A stretch of 64,000 bases of DNA from Phanerochaete sordida. Lineage: Eukaryota > Basidiomycota > Agaricomycetes > Polyporales > Phanerochaetaceae. This document shows positions 44,087 through 56,238 of this stretch, piece by piece. The notes below the pieces were generated by a model, which saw nothing but the letters and a program-made list of their open reading frames with translations, ran no database searches and was not told the origin of the DNA. The first letter of the stretch is position 1. Every line of letters starts with the position of its first letter. A program made the translations under genes and the position numbers. Where the stretch lies: positions 248,001 through 312,000 of the forward strand of contig BPQB01000032.1 of the NCBI GenBank assembly GCA_019973155.2, given 5' to 3'.

Positions 44087-47000
44087 TCAACCATCTACCT
44101 CCATTGCCACACCGCTCTCCCATTTCTTCGGCCGCACCCCGCCAATGTTGCTTTGGCGCTGCGCAATCTCGCTCTTGCGCACGCGCTTCTTCATCATGAT
44201 GTCCACGCCCGCGCCCGACGGCCCGCGCGGATTCTTCGTGACACCGGCGGAGCGGCGCGGGGTGGCGCCGACGCTGGAGCGCGTGCGCGGGGTCGCGGTG
44301 GTGGACGACGCGGCGCTCACGCTGCGCTGCTGCCCGACGCGTGCCATGACCTTGGTGCGCGAGATGCGCGGCTTGCGCGCGATGAGCGAGCGCGGCTTCG
44401 GCGGCACGAGCGGCGCGCCGTCCTCGCCGTCGCCGTCTCCTTCGCCTTCTTGGTCCCCGCCGCTGCCCAAGAGCTCGTGCGCACCTGCGCCGAGGGACAT
44501 GCCCTGATTCTCGTCAGCGGCGAGATGCGCGGTGGGGCTCGAAGGTGCGTCGGGCGAGCCGAACACTGGCGTGCGCGGCGCTGTGGGCAGCGGACGTGGC
44601 GTCTTGCTGTTGTTCGTAATCTGTTGCAGCGTGGCTTCGCCGGGCGACGCGAGGGGCGTCGCGCGGCTTGGCCCGGCGCCGCTTGACGTTGCGGCAGCAC
44701 GTTTCGCGAGGGAGCTCGCGGTAGGCGCCAAGAGCGTTGAAATCGTGCGCTTGCGCGCTGCGAGGGATGGCTTAGGATCAGCGGTCTCTGAGAGGGTGCG
44801 GATGGTGGGAACGTTCGTGCCCGTCGGGCGCCGCGCGCCCAGCGAGGTCGCGTTGGAGGGTCCCGCAATCGGTGCTTTCCGTGCTCCGAGCGATGATGCT
44901 TCCGGACCAACAGGAGGCTTGGGGTTGCTAGTCTTGCGCATCTGCAGCGGCACCGTGCTCGCCGCCGTTGGTGCTTGACCAGTCGGACGTTCGAAAGAAG
45001 GAATAGGGGGACGAGCAAGGCCCGTGCTCCCGACGGTATCCGTCTTGGGCGGTGCCTTGGAATGCACCGCGGTTGATTGCACAGTCTTTGCAAGGCTGCT
45101 CGCCGTGGCCTTCTGCGCGACAGGGGCTTTAGCCGTCGTGGCTGGTCGAGATGGCTTGGTAGCGGCAGGTTTCGAGGTTCCAGCACCCATGTTCCATACT
45201 TTGCCCACCAGCGTTTTGGCAGCACCGAAAAAGCCGGTGCGCGCCGGCTTGGGTTCTGCCAAGGAGATATCAGGTTGGCGCTGTACGAACGTTGATTGAG
45301 ACTTACTCGCTGCAACAGCTGCCATTCCACTGATGCTCGATCTGCTCTTCCTCCGGGCATCAATCTTCTTCTTCAACGCCTCCCTCTCGCGCTCGCGCTT
45401 CCTGTCTTCAGCTGCCCGCTCCTCCGGCGTCTTGCCGTCGTTTGGCAGGAGCGACATACGCTTGCCCTTGTGCACGTCCTCGCCCTCGTGGACGCGCATG
45501 CGCTTCGACGAGCGATGGTCGCCTGCGGCCTCTGGCTCTTCCTCGTCACCGTCGTTCTCCTCGCCAAACCCGCCTGGGACCGCCATCTTCGTGCGGTTCC
45601 CGGTGCTAAACACGCGAGTCTGCGCGGTGCGGTTCGCCGTTGGCCGCCTCGCTGCGGGTGCCACGCGGGCAGGTCCCACGGCGTCGCTCTTGCGCTTCCC
45701 GAGCGCAGGAGGCGCATCCGCAGGCTTTGGCGCGGGGCGGCGTGCAGCGTAGTGGTTCGCGATCGAGTCCATCTTGCCGAACGCCTTGTCGTGCGCACCC
45801 GCGAAACGGTCGGGCTGCTTCCCTTTCTGCGCCTTCGGAGGGGGCAGCGGCGCCGCACCCTTGGTATCGAGGACCGTCTTGGCGACGGCGGGCACGCCCG
45901 TGGCGGCAAGGCGGCGGTTCATCTCCGCGAGGACGTCCTGCGCGGCGGTGTCGAACTGCGTGTTCGTCATACTGTGGCGTGGAAGCGGCGAGCCGAAGAG
46001 GAAGGGGTCATCCTGCGAGACACTGACTCGCGCCTGAGGCTTCGCAGGTACGTCGAGCGGGACTTTGACGGTGCTCGACGGAGCTGTGAGTTTCGGCGTA
46101 GGCTTTGAGAGGGTTTTCGCGGGGGAGAAGATGTCGAGCGTGGTATCCGAGGGCATCTCATGCTTCAGCGGAGTGTTGCCAGGTGTTCCTCTGGCTGGGG
46201 TGCCCTTGACGGGAGTGCTCTTGAACGGAGTCATCTTGGCCGGAGTCTTCTTCAAGCTTGAAGTGAACGCGGGCCGCAAGTCTTCCGGAGGAATAGCGGG
46301 GTAGAGCCGACTGGAGTCTAGTGTGGCGCTGGGCGTCGGTGGCCACACATTTCTCGTAGCACTGGGCGTGCCCATGTCGAGGTCAAGTGTCGTAGAAAAC
46401 GGTGCCAGGCGAGGCGGGGTGTCTATGACAGACTTGGCTTTGGATATGAGGCGAATGGTCGTCGTGACACCACCGCTGCTTCCAGTACTTAGACGTGCGT
46501 TGGTCGGGGCAGCCATGCCAGGCCTCGAAGGGGCGCCTGGGATAGGCTCCACGGAAGGCTCGTCGACGGCAGGTATGTCGCTCTGCGAGGGTAGTATTGG
46601 TAGAGATTTAGTTGTGCCGATGTCAAGGGGGTCGTTTTTGGCCAAGCCAGCACGCTTCAGGCCAAAGGAGTTTGCGATAGCAGCCTTCAAGTTCGATGTT
46701 ACAGAGCCTAGAGGAGCGTTGGTCACTTGTGCGCATGCAGCATACCATCACGCACCTTTGGACCCTGCTGTCCCAAATTCCCCAGGTGTGACAGGAGTGC
46801 GGACGTTTCGCGTCGACGTCAATGTGCCTGACCTTGAAGCTGGCTGACTCTCATCGACCTCTTCAATGTCGTCCATGACTACCTCCCACTGCTCGCTCGG
46901 TCGCGGCGGTTCCTCTGCCATAAGACTGTCCTCTGCAAAGGGATCCATGTCCTCTTCTTCATCAGAGTCCCTCCACACGATCTCCTCGGCTGGCAGCTCA

Positions 47001-47146
47001 GTCGCCTTCTGCCTGAGGCGTTCAATGAGCTCTGTGTTCTTTCCGTTGGCTCGTACTCCATGTCTCTTGCAAAGCTTCATGAGCTGCTCGCGTTTGAGAG
47101 ACTTGAGAGATGGGGAGTGAAAGAGGATTTGCGTGGTTGTAGACAT
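44087..47146 (-). CDS. NuSAP-like SAP-domain protein (candidate spindle/chromatin protein)
   Basis: About 1,000 residues, mostly disordered and basic. The N-terminal SAP-type motif SLKREQLMKLCKRHGVRANG then KNTELIERLRQK parallels the NuSAP1 N-terminus (LGLRAN...). RNVRTPVTPGEF follows, then after a 48-base intron (46708-46755) a Thr-Pro cluster with four CDK-type sites (TPAK, TPFK, TPVK, TPAR). In the middle is FAGAHDKAFGKMDSIANHYA, like the NuSAP segment around 'HFKEMESIDQY'. Next a charged helix RKREREREALKKKIDARRKS, many Ala/Lys/Pro repeats, and GGVRPKKWESGVAMEVDG at the end. NuSAP binds microtubules and chromatin in mitosis in animals; the same role here is an inference from architecture plus two short motifs. 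Confidence 0.6.
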
Positions 47147-47216
47147 CTCTGGTGATCAAGAGAACGGTTTCGACTGAGGGTACTTCAGGTTGTGCGGTTG
47201 CCTGAGTTGGGTTCAA

Positions 47217-47562
47217 TCAGACAGCCGCGCTCTCATACTTCAATTCAATCATACCTGTGAGCTGGTTCCATTGAGAGCGGCCCAAAAACAGCGCGTCAGC
47301 GTCCCAATCGGCGGGCAACCCAAAGCGAGCTGGAGTTCGCGGGGCATTCCTCATGACGTACCTCTTCCCGGAGACCTCAACTTCCAGCGCAGCGCCGTGC
47401 TGCAGACTCTGACGTTCAAGGAGCACTTTGGAAGTCGCGAAGATATGGTGTTTGTAAGGTGAGGGTGGAAGAGGAAGGCGAAGTTGAAGTTGAACACCTG
47501 ACGCGACGACGGAGGAGACGCGCGACGGATACACAAGTCACCTGACCGCAGCCCGCGGCCAT
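47217..47562 (-). CDS. Small hypothetical protein
   Basis: Not recognised. The main exon reads VQLQLRLPLPPSPYKHHIFA, TSKVLLERQSLQHGAALEVE and VSGKRYVMRNAPRTPARFGL, then WDADALFLGRSQWNQLTG, ending YESAAV. The likely start is an ATG at 47560-47562 (MAAGC) joined through an intron of about 40-45 bases with an imperfect donor, so the 5' end is uncertain. A domain of this size with alternating hydrophobics suggests a small beta-barrel. The stop lies 70 bases from the ATG of the NuSAP-like gene on the same strand. Confidence 0.4.
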
Positions 47563-48575
47563 GCCGAGCGCCCGTCGCTGCCGACGTCTTCCTCGACGTC
47601 CTGCACACCCTGCACTGCGATATTTATTAAGGCAGGGACATTTAATCAAGGGAATAGAGACTAATACAGCATGGGAGTTAACGCTGTGTTGATTCTGAGC
47701 TGCAGGTGAAAGCAATATCGACCGGGCGTGCTGACACCGTCATCAGCCACGGCGGCGTCTCTTAGAGCATTTTGTGAAGCCTCTGGTATGCCCGAGAGCT
47801 CATTATACAGATGAGAGACTTTCTGCATTGCAATTCTCTCCCAAGCTCACGGTTATATTAGCTTCTGTCCATTGGCGCAGCCTAACAGCCACTCTTGGTG
47901 GGCAGATCAGTACATGACGCCGTCTTCCTCGGTTTCGCGGCGGTGAAACCCAGAGCGCAGGACGGGTATTAAGCCATATATCGCAGACTGATGCCACGCT
48001 GCGGTCTCAGACTCAAGGTCTAGGTGGTTATGGGTAACGTGTGATACAGGACGCAGCGTGCATCAGACCGGCTCAGCGCGCTTCGAGGAACACGAGCCTG
48101 TTCATGTTCCGCTTGGAGGTTTCTCCCGCAGACCACGGTAAATTACAGGGTTTCATTTGCCCTTATCTCGCGCTCTTACTGACAGACCTGTTCGAAGGTT
48201 GGTTCGAGCGCGAGAACCAATGCTACGGACAGCAACAAGGAACCCGCCCAGCGGAGCGACGAGGCTACAAGGCGCGGCACGGTATCACCTTCTACAACTA
48301 CAGCATCTTGATATGGAAGACCGTTCATTTGCTTGCCCTCCGCATCGTGGGCTTGCTAGCTGTGGAACAACGCAAACATCTCAAAACACCGCAGGGCTGT
48401 CCAACATCTCGCGCTTTTTTCGGGCACCGCCATCGCAGTCCCTTTATCCCAGTCAGTATATAATGGCTCACCCTCGCTGCCCTCATTCCCATCGCCATCT
48501 TTCCTACCGCATTCTCCCCGCCCATCCTTTAGCTCCTGTCGCCTCCTTGTCGTCGCACTATCGCGTACCACAGCT
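47563..48575. other. 1.0-kb gap
   Basis: Plus-strand frame 48041-48463 (140 codons) has no recognisable domain. A GGTTCGAGCGCGAGAACC hairpin near 48201 is a simple inverted repeat, not a tRNA arm. Confidence 0.4.
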
Positions 48576-49158
48576 ATGGACTCGTCGTTGACATTCAGGC
48601 AACCAGCTACCGTACTTTCTACCTCATCCGTCGCCCTAAGTTTTGTGCGGTTACTGTCTTGGACTTCGTCAAGCTCTACGTCTGGGTCGTCTCAGTCGCG
48701 TACGTACTTATTTCCTTCGATCTCCCACTCCCCAACCGAGCGCCGCGATCGAGTCGTGTGGCATATGGCCGATACCTACTAGTTCACTGACTTATCTTGC
48801 AGCTCTTATATGCAACAATAATCCGTGGATATTCCTGCGTCCCCGCCTCCCGTTCATCGCTAGCTCGTCAGTATGCTCGCGCCCCGAGCGAAGACCGCCA
48901 CATGCCCAACAGCTCTATCTGGACCCGCCTCGCGCTGTGACGCAGGCAGCGTCTCATCTCACCACAGCCGACTCCGCGCTCGACAGGTCGTTCTTTAAGA
49001 GTCAACTGCGTCGGACTTGTGCGTTCCGGTCGCTCGCGCGAAGAGTCCCGCGCCGTTTGTCGCCTCTCATCGCGCTCATAGCCCGGGTGTTAGGTTGTGG
49101 AGTGTTCCTGTGTGGATCATGGCACGAGCTAACACACGGGCCATCTGCTCAGACCTGA
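48576..49158 (+). CDS. Doubtful two-exon hypothetical gene
   Basis: Starts MDSSLTFRQPATVLSTSSVA; a good GTACGT donor near 48698 pairs with CTTGCAG near 48802, and the joined frame runs to a stop at 49158 (RPLICNNNPWIFLRPRLPFI ... ELTHGPSAQT). A competing frame through the same splice reads SYRTFYLIRRPKFCAVTVLD and looks more protein-like but lacks an ATG. The intron looks real; the coding call is weak. Confidence 0.2.
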
Positions 49159-49942
49159 ACCAAGGGCGTGCGCGACAAACGCCACGACGTCGCTCGGCCC
49201 CAAACGAAGGTGGCGGACGTGCTGAGCGCCTTCGGGTGACAGCAGAACGCCAGGCGCTCCGCTGTCACTCGAAGGCGTCCACCACCAGTCTCGTCATGAG
49301 CGAGGGTGGGCATAGTAGCCTATCGCGTGCAGCGTATTTAAATATTGACACAGCGGTGCGCACGAGCCTATAGATAACCGGACAGACATCATCTGCGCCC
49401 ACTGCAGCTGTTGACAATGTTGACACCCTGACGAAATTCCCACGAATACCAATGGGCGATCCCAAGCGATCCCAAAGTTCCTCAGCTACAGAGACATTCT
49501 GAAGACAAACATGCCGACGGTGAATGCTGGCATAGGAGCATGTACCGTAGCTCCTCTGGCAATCGAACGCGTATGGACGTGCATGTTGTACTTACTCGGC
49601 GCACCATGACTTTGTGGACGTCCACAAAGCCGTGGGAACGCTTCAGCTTACTGCCAGCCCAGGTTCACCATTATCTCCAAAAAGCTGTTTATAATATCCA
49701 AATACTCACAGGTAGCACGAAGACTGCGTTACACGCTGTTTTTCTTGCGGTGTCGCGACTAGAAGAGGTACTTCTAGTTTGTGGGTCCACTCGGTCAAGG
49801 CGCCTGCGAGGATGGGTCCACCCCTCCTACCAAAACAGGAAAGAGAGCAATCGACGCAATCGTAACGGCAATCGTGACTGAAAGGACAAGTCACAGGCCA
49901 ATTCGTCACGCAATCTGCCCCCGTCCGCCATGTTCCCCTCGC
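49159..49942. other. Upstream region of the Clp1 gene
   Basis: About 780 bases; no coding pattern or repeat recognised. Confidence 0.45.
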
Positions 49943-49951
49943 GTATATATA
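49943..49951 (+). promoter_or_regulatory. TATA box of the Clp1 gene
   Basis: GTATATATA about 115 bases before the ATG at 50067, in otherwise GC-rich DNA. Confidence 0.5.
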
Positions 49952-50066
49952 CCGCCCCGTCGTGGGGGGCTCTCTTCTCATCCCCCCGCCTCCAGGCCCA
50001 CTGTCCGACCTCGCGAAAGTCGCCCCCGCTGCCCCAAACCCACCCCGGAACACCTACATAGTCGAC

Positions 50067-51164
50067 ATGGCCTATCCAGCACACTCCACACGCAAGTCAT
50101 CAAACCTCGAGAACCTCGGGCTCGGCACAAAAGCAATGTCGCAAAAGGTCTCGCGCGCCGTCTCCCAGACCGTCTTCCGCGACGCATCCATCCGTCGCCG
50201 GAACCGCGTCCTCAGCGGGATCAAGGCCCCGAAGCCAGACGACGCCATAAAGCGCCAGAAGCTCGCCCAGCCAGTCATCCGTGTCAGCCTTCCCACCCCT
50301 CCTGCGTCGCCATGCACTCCCGCGCAGCACGTCTACCCCGAGCAGCCGCAGGACTCGAAGGCAGGAGCCATCCCCCGCGTCCTCGCCCGCCCACCGCCGC
50401 AGTTGATCCGCCAGGAGAACGTGGCGGTCGTGGACCCGGAGCTGGCGAAGGTTCCCGTGCAATACGTTCGTGATGGTTTGAGGCTCTTGGGACCTCAGTA
50501 CGTCTCTCTTCTTCCTGCACAGCGTTCCCCCAGCTGACCGCGGCTCTGCAGGATGTGGAATGTCGCCCAAAGCGTCCAAGTGCCACCGTTCGACGTCGCA
50601 CAAACGCACACCACTGTCAAGGTCGCCGACACCTCCGCGCAAATGCCCACACACCTCCTCGCCGTCTACAAGCGCCCCGCGCACGGCAAGGCCAGCACCC
50701 GCGGCGTCCAGCTCCACGCCACGCACAACCTCGTCCTCGCCGCGCACTGCGCCGCGATCCCCGTGCTCCCGTGCGACCAGACGCCGCAGCTCTCGCAGGC
50801 CGGCGACAGCACCGCGCTGCCCGTGCTCGCGATGGCGCTCCCGCACCCCGAGTCCTTCGCCGCGGTGCACGAGTACCTGTACACGCACGACCGCGCCGTC
50901 TTCGCCGCGCGCATCGTGCCGTACCCGAGCGCGCGCGTCGCCGCGCCCGACGCCGCGCACACGCACGCCGCCTGGGCCGACCGCCTCGCCGCGACGTACA
51001 GCCAGCAGGTGCTCCTCGCGCACCTCGCGTTCGCCGCCGGCGCGTACGCGAACATGTGCGCGCTCGGCATCCAGGACGACGGCATGTGGCACGCGCTGCA
51101 GGCGTCCTGGACGGTCCTCCGCGGAGCGCTGCAAGCCCAGCAACAGGCTCACGCGCGCGCATAG
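50067..51164 (+). CDS. clp1: Clp1-like protein (clampless1), sexual development regulator
   Basis: Homologue of Coprinopsis cinerea Clp1, required for clamp-cell formation downstream of the A mating-type homeodomain factors, and of Ustilago maydis Clp1. Starts MAYPAHSTRKSSNLENLGLG; a basic N-terminal third (VFRDASIRRRNRVLSGIK), then YVRDGLRLLGPQ joined by one intron to MWNVAQSVQVPPFDVAQTHT. The conserved core reads PTHLLAVYKRPAHGKAS, VQLHATHNLVLAAHCAAIPV, LPVLAMALPHPESFAAVHEY, LYTHDRAVFAARIVP, and the C-terminal helix region ends DDGMWHALQASWTVLRGALQ. No DNA-binding domain is visible; Clp1 has none known. The 5' ATG is the first after the TATA box. Its presence implies a dikaryon-forming basidiomycete. 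Assignment rests on pattern memory of the family. Confidence 0.75.
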
Positions 51165-52438
51165 AGGCGCCGCATTTCCCCTTCGCCAGCGACACCCACA
51201 CCTGCCTCCATCTGCGCCATCTCTGCATCCCAACCCCCCGCATATTGTTATCTGTAATTTGTTGTATCGGTAATGGTTTCTGGTTCTTTCCCCTCATCTC
51301 TTGCTCAGAATAGTGCAATTCCGAAAAACATTTTGTATAACGTACAAAACGGAACAAAAACATTCTGAAAACATTCGCAGTGTCGCGCACTAGCCGGGGT
51401 TGTGAATACGTCGAGTCATTGCATGCTCGAGTAGCTGTTATGTCCGCAGCCTCCGGTGCACAGTCGCCAACAACTAGTGGCAGGCGAGGCCTCGCAGCAG
51501 TGCTGTCCTCTGCGAGGCACTGTCAAGGCGCATGCATGGAAATGGGTGAGTCCATATAGCCAGTGATACGCATACTGTCAGCGCACGGCCACCGCCACTG
51601 CCTGACCGACCGCGAGTCTACGACTATGAACATATTGTCGGATGGGGGGAAGTGGGAAAGTTTCGGCGCATATCACCTTCTGACTTCGTCTGTGCCGGAA
51701 CGCTCCAAACAGTCATGCAACAGTGTAAGCTATCATCTGAAGCACCTGCGTGAAAATATGAGAATTTTCGGGAGGGACATGGAGGAGAGGCGGGCGAAAT
51801 GGGACGGGAGGGGGAAGCGGGGAATCTCAGACGCCGTGATCACACAAGCGAGACGACGAAGAGCTCGTTTGCGAATCCGTCCATAAACCACCCACTGCTT
51901 CGTGAAATATTCTGATACTTGAAGATCAGGTTGAAAATGACCAGCCCATAGTGATAATGTGTCCAAGTCGCTGTATGCTTCCTCTGGCTCGTACTAGCTT
52001 GAGTGAACGCGCCATCAACTTTTGAGAAGCCCGATCTCTGATGTCTGCTTTCTCTTCTTTCACCGTGCTGTGGCTTACCACAGGCTCTTACTGCCTGTAC
52101 TATGCGATGAATACACTTGTATACTGCTTAACTACATGGATGCCAACGACGGGATTTCGCGGTGGAGTGCAAGGTGCGAAGTCAGGGGAAGTAGGAAATA
52201 CTATCGCGTTTTCTCACTTCCCCCCACCCGACAGTACTGTATCGGCGCTGCAGCACACTGAGCGATGTTCACGTGGGGCTAAGAATGTCGCTTCCATAGG
52301 ATAGGATTCTCGGTCTGAGTTTCATGCAAGAATGGTCGAAGAATGCTACCGCAGGGACCCCCAGCGTTCAACAGCGCCACGCGACGCATTTCGCAGCTAC
52401 GCAGTAAAATTCCAGTACTACAAGACGATGGGAAACCA
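51165..52438. other. 1.27-kb convergent 3' region
   Basis: Between the stops of clp1 and DUF2235-B. Short frames on both strands, none recognised; no similarity to the flank of arm A. Confidence 0.45.
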
Positions 52439-54804
52439 TCAGTCGACCCACTCCCAATAGAGCGGCACATCGACGTTCCACTCGTGATGCCCAAGTCGTA
52501 CGGGCAGTGCCTCGCCCTCCGCACGCGGCAGAGCAGGCCGCACCTGCGGGACGTAGCACTCTCCGCGGCGGTGCGTGTGCTTGAGGCGGATCCCGCGCGC
52601 CTCGAGGCGCGTCTTGACCGAACGGTGCACGCGCAGGCCCGACTCGATGACCTCGCCCGCGAGCATGCGTCCGCGGCCACAGTTGCGTCTGTACGTGGGG
52701 CCGCGCGTTAGTTTGGAGACGCGGAGCATGCTGAGCGGGAGGTACGCACACCCACTGCCAGACGAGGCGGTCGTCCGGGTCCTGCGGCCGGCTCCACCAC
52801 TCCCAGGTGTCCGCACCGTGCTTGATGTGCAGCGGCCGCTCGACGCGGATGCGCGCGGGCAGATACTCCATCGCGAGCCACAAGAGCCGCTTCCAGCCTG
52901 GCAGAAAAGCCCGCGTGAGCAGAGGCCAAATCCCTGGCAGGAGACGATGGGCGCACCTCCTGCGGGCGAGAGCTGGTCGTGCATGAGGCTCAGCGCATCC
53001 GCGAGCTCCTCGACAGCCTCGAAAAGCGGCGCGCGGTCCGCCATGTGCGCAGGGTCAAGCGCGTGTGGGTCGGCGAGCGGCGCGTCGCGCCCATGGTGCT
53101 CGTGCAGCGCGCGCGCGTGCGTCGGGTGCATGCGCGACGGCAGGACGTACCGCCCGCCGCCGACCCGCGCGGTGTCCGAGATATGGTTCTTCGCGCCGAA
53201 GAGCGCGCGGAAGGGCGCCGTGAGGAACGCGACGACGGCCGCGGCCCACGACCGCGGCAGCTCGGGCTGTTCCTCCTCGATGTCGACGCGCAGCCCGGGG
53301 TACGCGCGGAGCTCGTGCGCGCCGAGGCGCGGTGGCAGGTCGGCGAGGCGCACGGTGCCGTCGGGCGCGCGCGCGAGCGAGAGCCCGACCTGCTGCAGCA
53401 TCGCGCCATCGTAGAGCAGGCCGGTGCCGCACCGCAGCGTCTCGCGGATCATCCAGCGCAGCGGGATGCGCGCGAGTGCGTGGCGCGTGCTGTTCTTGAC
53501 GGACCCGCCGCCGACGTCCGCGTGCACGCCCGCGAACCAGACCTCGCGCACGTCGCAGTGCGCCCCGTCTGCAGCGTTCACGGCGTCCTCGAAGCGTCGC
53601 TCGGCGCGTTCGCCTGCGGACACGCGGTGCGGGATGTAGGCGGAGGCGAAGCTCGGGATGAAGCGCACGCGGCGCTCGTCGAGCGAGAGCGCGTGGCGCA
53701 GGTGCTGCACGCCGTTGTTCATGTACACGAAGGGCAGCATGCGCGGGATCAGGCCGACGGAGTTGACGGTGTCCCTGTGTTTAGAGCGTCAGCGAACCAA
53801 TGTGCTAAGGTCAAGTTGTAACGGACCAAACACCGAGGAACTCGACCTTGACCTCTCGACAGAAGGTGCGCTTAAAGGTTTCCACGAGCACGACCTGGTC
53901 GTCAAAGTCTTTTGCATCCGCGTCCGTCGCCATCTTGGCGTACATGTCGTATGCAAAGGACAGCTGGGCGTCGTTGGACCGTGGCAATAGGCCAACCTGT
54001 GTGAATCACCGTTAGTATCGAGAGGTGCTCTGGAGCGCGACTACACGCACTTTCTGTAGCATCCCAGCAAGTGCGCGGGCGGTGTATGCGCCTCGTGAGA
54101 AGCCAAACAGGCATATTTTGTCGCCATCGGTGTAGTTCTCCATGAGGAAGCTGTATCCATCTGTACCACCACGGAATCTGTCAGGGCATTCAATCAAACG
54201 CCAAGGTAGGAAACTGGGCACCTTTGATGTGCGTTGAGATATTCATCGCGAACATCTCGTCTAGAGTCTTGCTTATCGTCGAGACGATAGGCAGATCAGT
54301 TCCTGTATATGTGCCGATCCCGGGCTGCCCACGCAGATCTTCGTCAGCGCGTGCCACAGGGCGACAGATCTGCATGCAGGACCAACCTGATAGTAGACCA
54401 ACTGCTGCGTCGTGTCGTCCTTGCGCAGCATAGAAAAAAGGTTCACGACGTTGGAATTCTGCGGGGCCTGTCAGCGGCGCGGCGTTAGGATAACTCGCTC
54501 AAAGACTTACGTCGTAATCAAACTGGTCACCCGTGCCATCGAAACACAGGGCAATCGTGCGGCTGGTGTGGCTTGAGGGGACCCACACCTTCTGCCCCTT
54601 CGCCGTCTCTTCCCGCACAGCGTCGACAATGATGTTGTCCTGGCGCGCCGGCGTATCTTGCGCGTCAGCAAAGGACGCCTTGCCTTTCAGGCTCGTCAAC
54701 CTCGGCCGCACGTCATAGAGCGACGACGGCGAAATCGGGTCGTGGAGCGTGTCATCGGAAGCGTTCGAGTCGAGCGAGGGCGACCTGTCGGCGTGCGTGT
54801 CCAT
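52439..54804 (-). CDS. DUF2235 alpha/beta-hydrolase (Tle1-like), copy B
   Basis: Closest relative of copy A, with the same exon layout and most residues shared. Starts [54 protein letters not shown] with the nucleophile Ser; [45 protein letters not shown] in the insert; and the end [12 protein letters not shown]. An in-frame GTG eight codons upstream is not a plausible start; the ATG at 54804 corresponds to that of copy A. All introns have GT-AG ends. Substrate unknown: DUF2235 hydrolases characterised in bacteria are phospholipases. Presumably soluble or peripherally membrane-bound. Confidence 0.88.
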
Positions 54805-54869
54805 GGCGTGCCGCGGTGTGGTGCTCACCTGGCTGGGGGCAGCCAGCGGGTGCTATCCCGGGATTAAAT

Positions 54870-54893
54870 ACCGTCGTGCACGTCCTATCAGCG
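54870..54893. promoter_or_regulatory. 24-base block identical in both arms (arm B copy)
   Basis: Reverse complement of 41073-41096, directly beside a TATTTAAT element (54861-54870) about 60 bases before the ATG of DUF2235-B. Confidence 0.55.
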
Positions 54894-55296
54894 CGATGGG
54901 TCAGCTGGCGCCGCGCGAACGTGGGGAACCCCGGAAGGGAAGCCGCCACGATTTGTGTTTCGATAGATGAGAGCGCACTGACACATATCATGGACTCCGT
55001 GGCCCTCCAGGCGTGCCTGTGCTAGCAACGGCAACCGCGAATATATCTGGCAGGTGTGCCTCTCGGTCCCGCGTGCTGGCTGAATGTGCGATGGCGTCGT
55101 AGGGCAGTGGGCCCCGCAGCGGCAGGCAGATTGCTGGATGGGCGGGCACACTAGGCTATGAGCTTCCATGCATGCGAGCTGCCATCTGCCGGCGTACATC
55201 CGCCCATTTAGTGCACAGTTTAATTCCGGCACTCCGCTGCTGGGAACTGGCACACGTAAAACCTACATAGGTGCGCGTTAAAGTCATATCTTTTCA

Positions 55297-55322
55297 CTCG
55301 CATGACATACCGAGTACTCACC
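55297..55322. promoter_or_regulatory. 26-base block identical in both arms (arm B copy)
   Basis: Reverse complement of 40645-40670; about 500 bases upstream of the DUF2235-B start. Role unknown. Confidence 0.45.
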
Positions 55323-56238
55323 GTCGACGGCGGCGCAACACAAACTCTTTGTCGTGGGTGCACGACGAGCGCGCGCGATCCGGACAAGACGGCCTCGTGG
55401 AGGTCGACTCAATCTAGACGCTCAGCGAAGTGGAGATTGCATTCATGGACGATGCGACGCGTTCATCGACACCGCACGGCGCATGCGCTGCCGGGGCGAC
55501 CGCCGGCGTCAGAATGAGAGCTGCTTGTGAGCACCGAGATACCAGAAAAACGCCTCAACACACATGAAAGCAATCAAGGCGTTCGAAGACATCTGTCGCG
55601 ATTCTCGACAGTCTTCTCATTTATCTCGGATGCATACAACAACCTTTTACACTATCAAGTTTCAATTAGCCAATCGGATGCGCATGCATGCAGGCGCACC
55701 TTCGCAAAGACACGAGCACCTCCGAGCCTTGTACGTGGGCCGCGAGCTCGCGATATTGTGACCATGATGCCGGAAGGAGTTGAGAGGAAAAGAAAACGAG
55801 AGTGATAGAGAGGCATATCCTGGTCCATGTCACCAAGAAGGCGCGATCCCTGTCGTGCAGTGTCAGTTCTCAGAACTGAGCGAGCCACGCGCTGCGAGCG
55901 TCGCATCTTCTCATCCAGACAGAGCGCATATAGTGAGCTTTCCTGTGATTAGATGACAATATTGGGCGCATCAATATGTACATAGCACGGATGCGCACCT
56001 TTCGAGGATACGAGCGTGGTCGAGCTTAGCACACGGCTTTGCAGCGCGCAGAAGGGAGAAGATCGTACCCGTGCTGCTGGAATGAGATGGGAGAAGGGAA
56101 GAAAGAAGAGTAGCTGTGCGGACGCGGCAAAAAAACCACCATTATCGTGATGCCAAGCGGTGTCGTACTGTATTATCCCACGAAAAACCAAACGCATCGT
56201 CTACACACCGATACCCAACAGCTCTACAGCGAGGACCC

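Larger units (their letters stand above)
54805..56238. other. Duplicated intergenic region and DUF2235-B promoter
   Basis: 1.4 kb alignable with 39,656-41,162. No assignable gene; carries the two conserved blocks. Confidence 0.55.

Noticed and set aside
44317..45363. 348-codon minus-strand frame
   Set aside because: Alternate frame inside the NuSAP-like exon; Arg/Pro/Ser-rich artefact.
48195..48225. GGTTCGAGCGCGAGAACC as a tRNA T-arm
   Set aside because: A plain hairpin with no acceptor stem or anticodon arm around it.
50100..51233. 377-codon minus-strand frame
   Set aside because: Antisense of clp1; no conserved motif.
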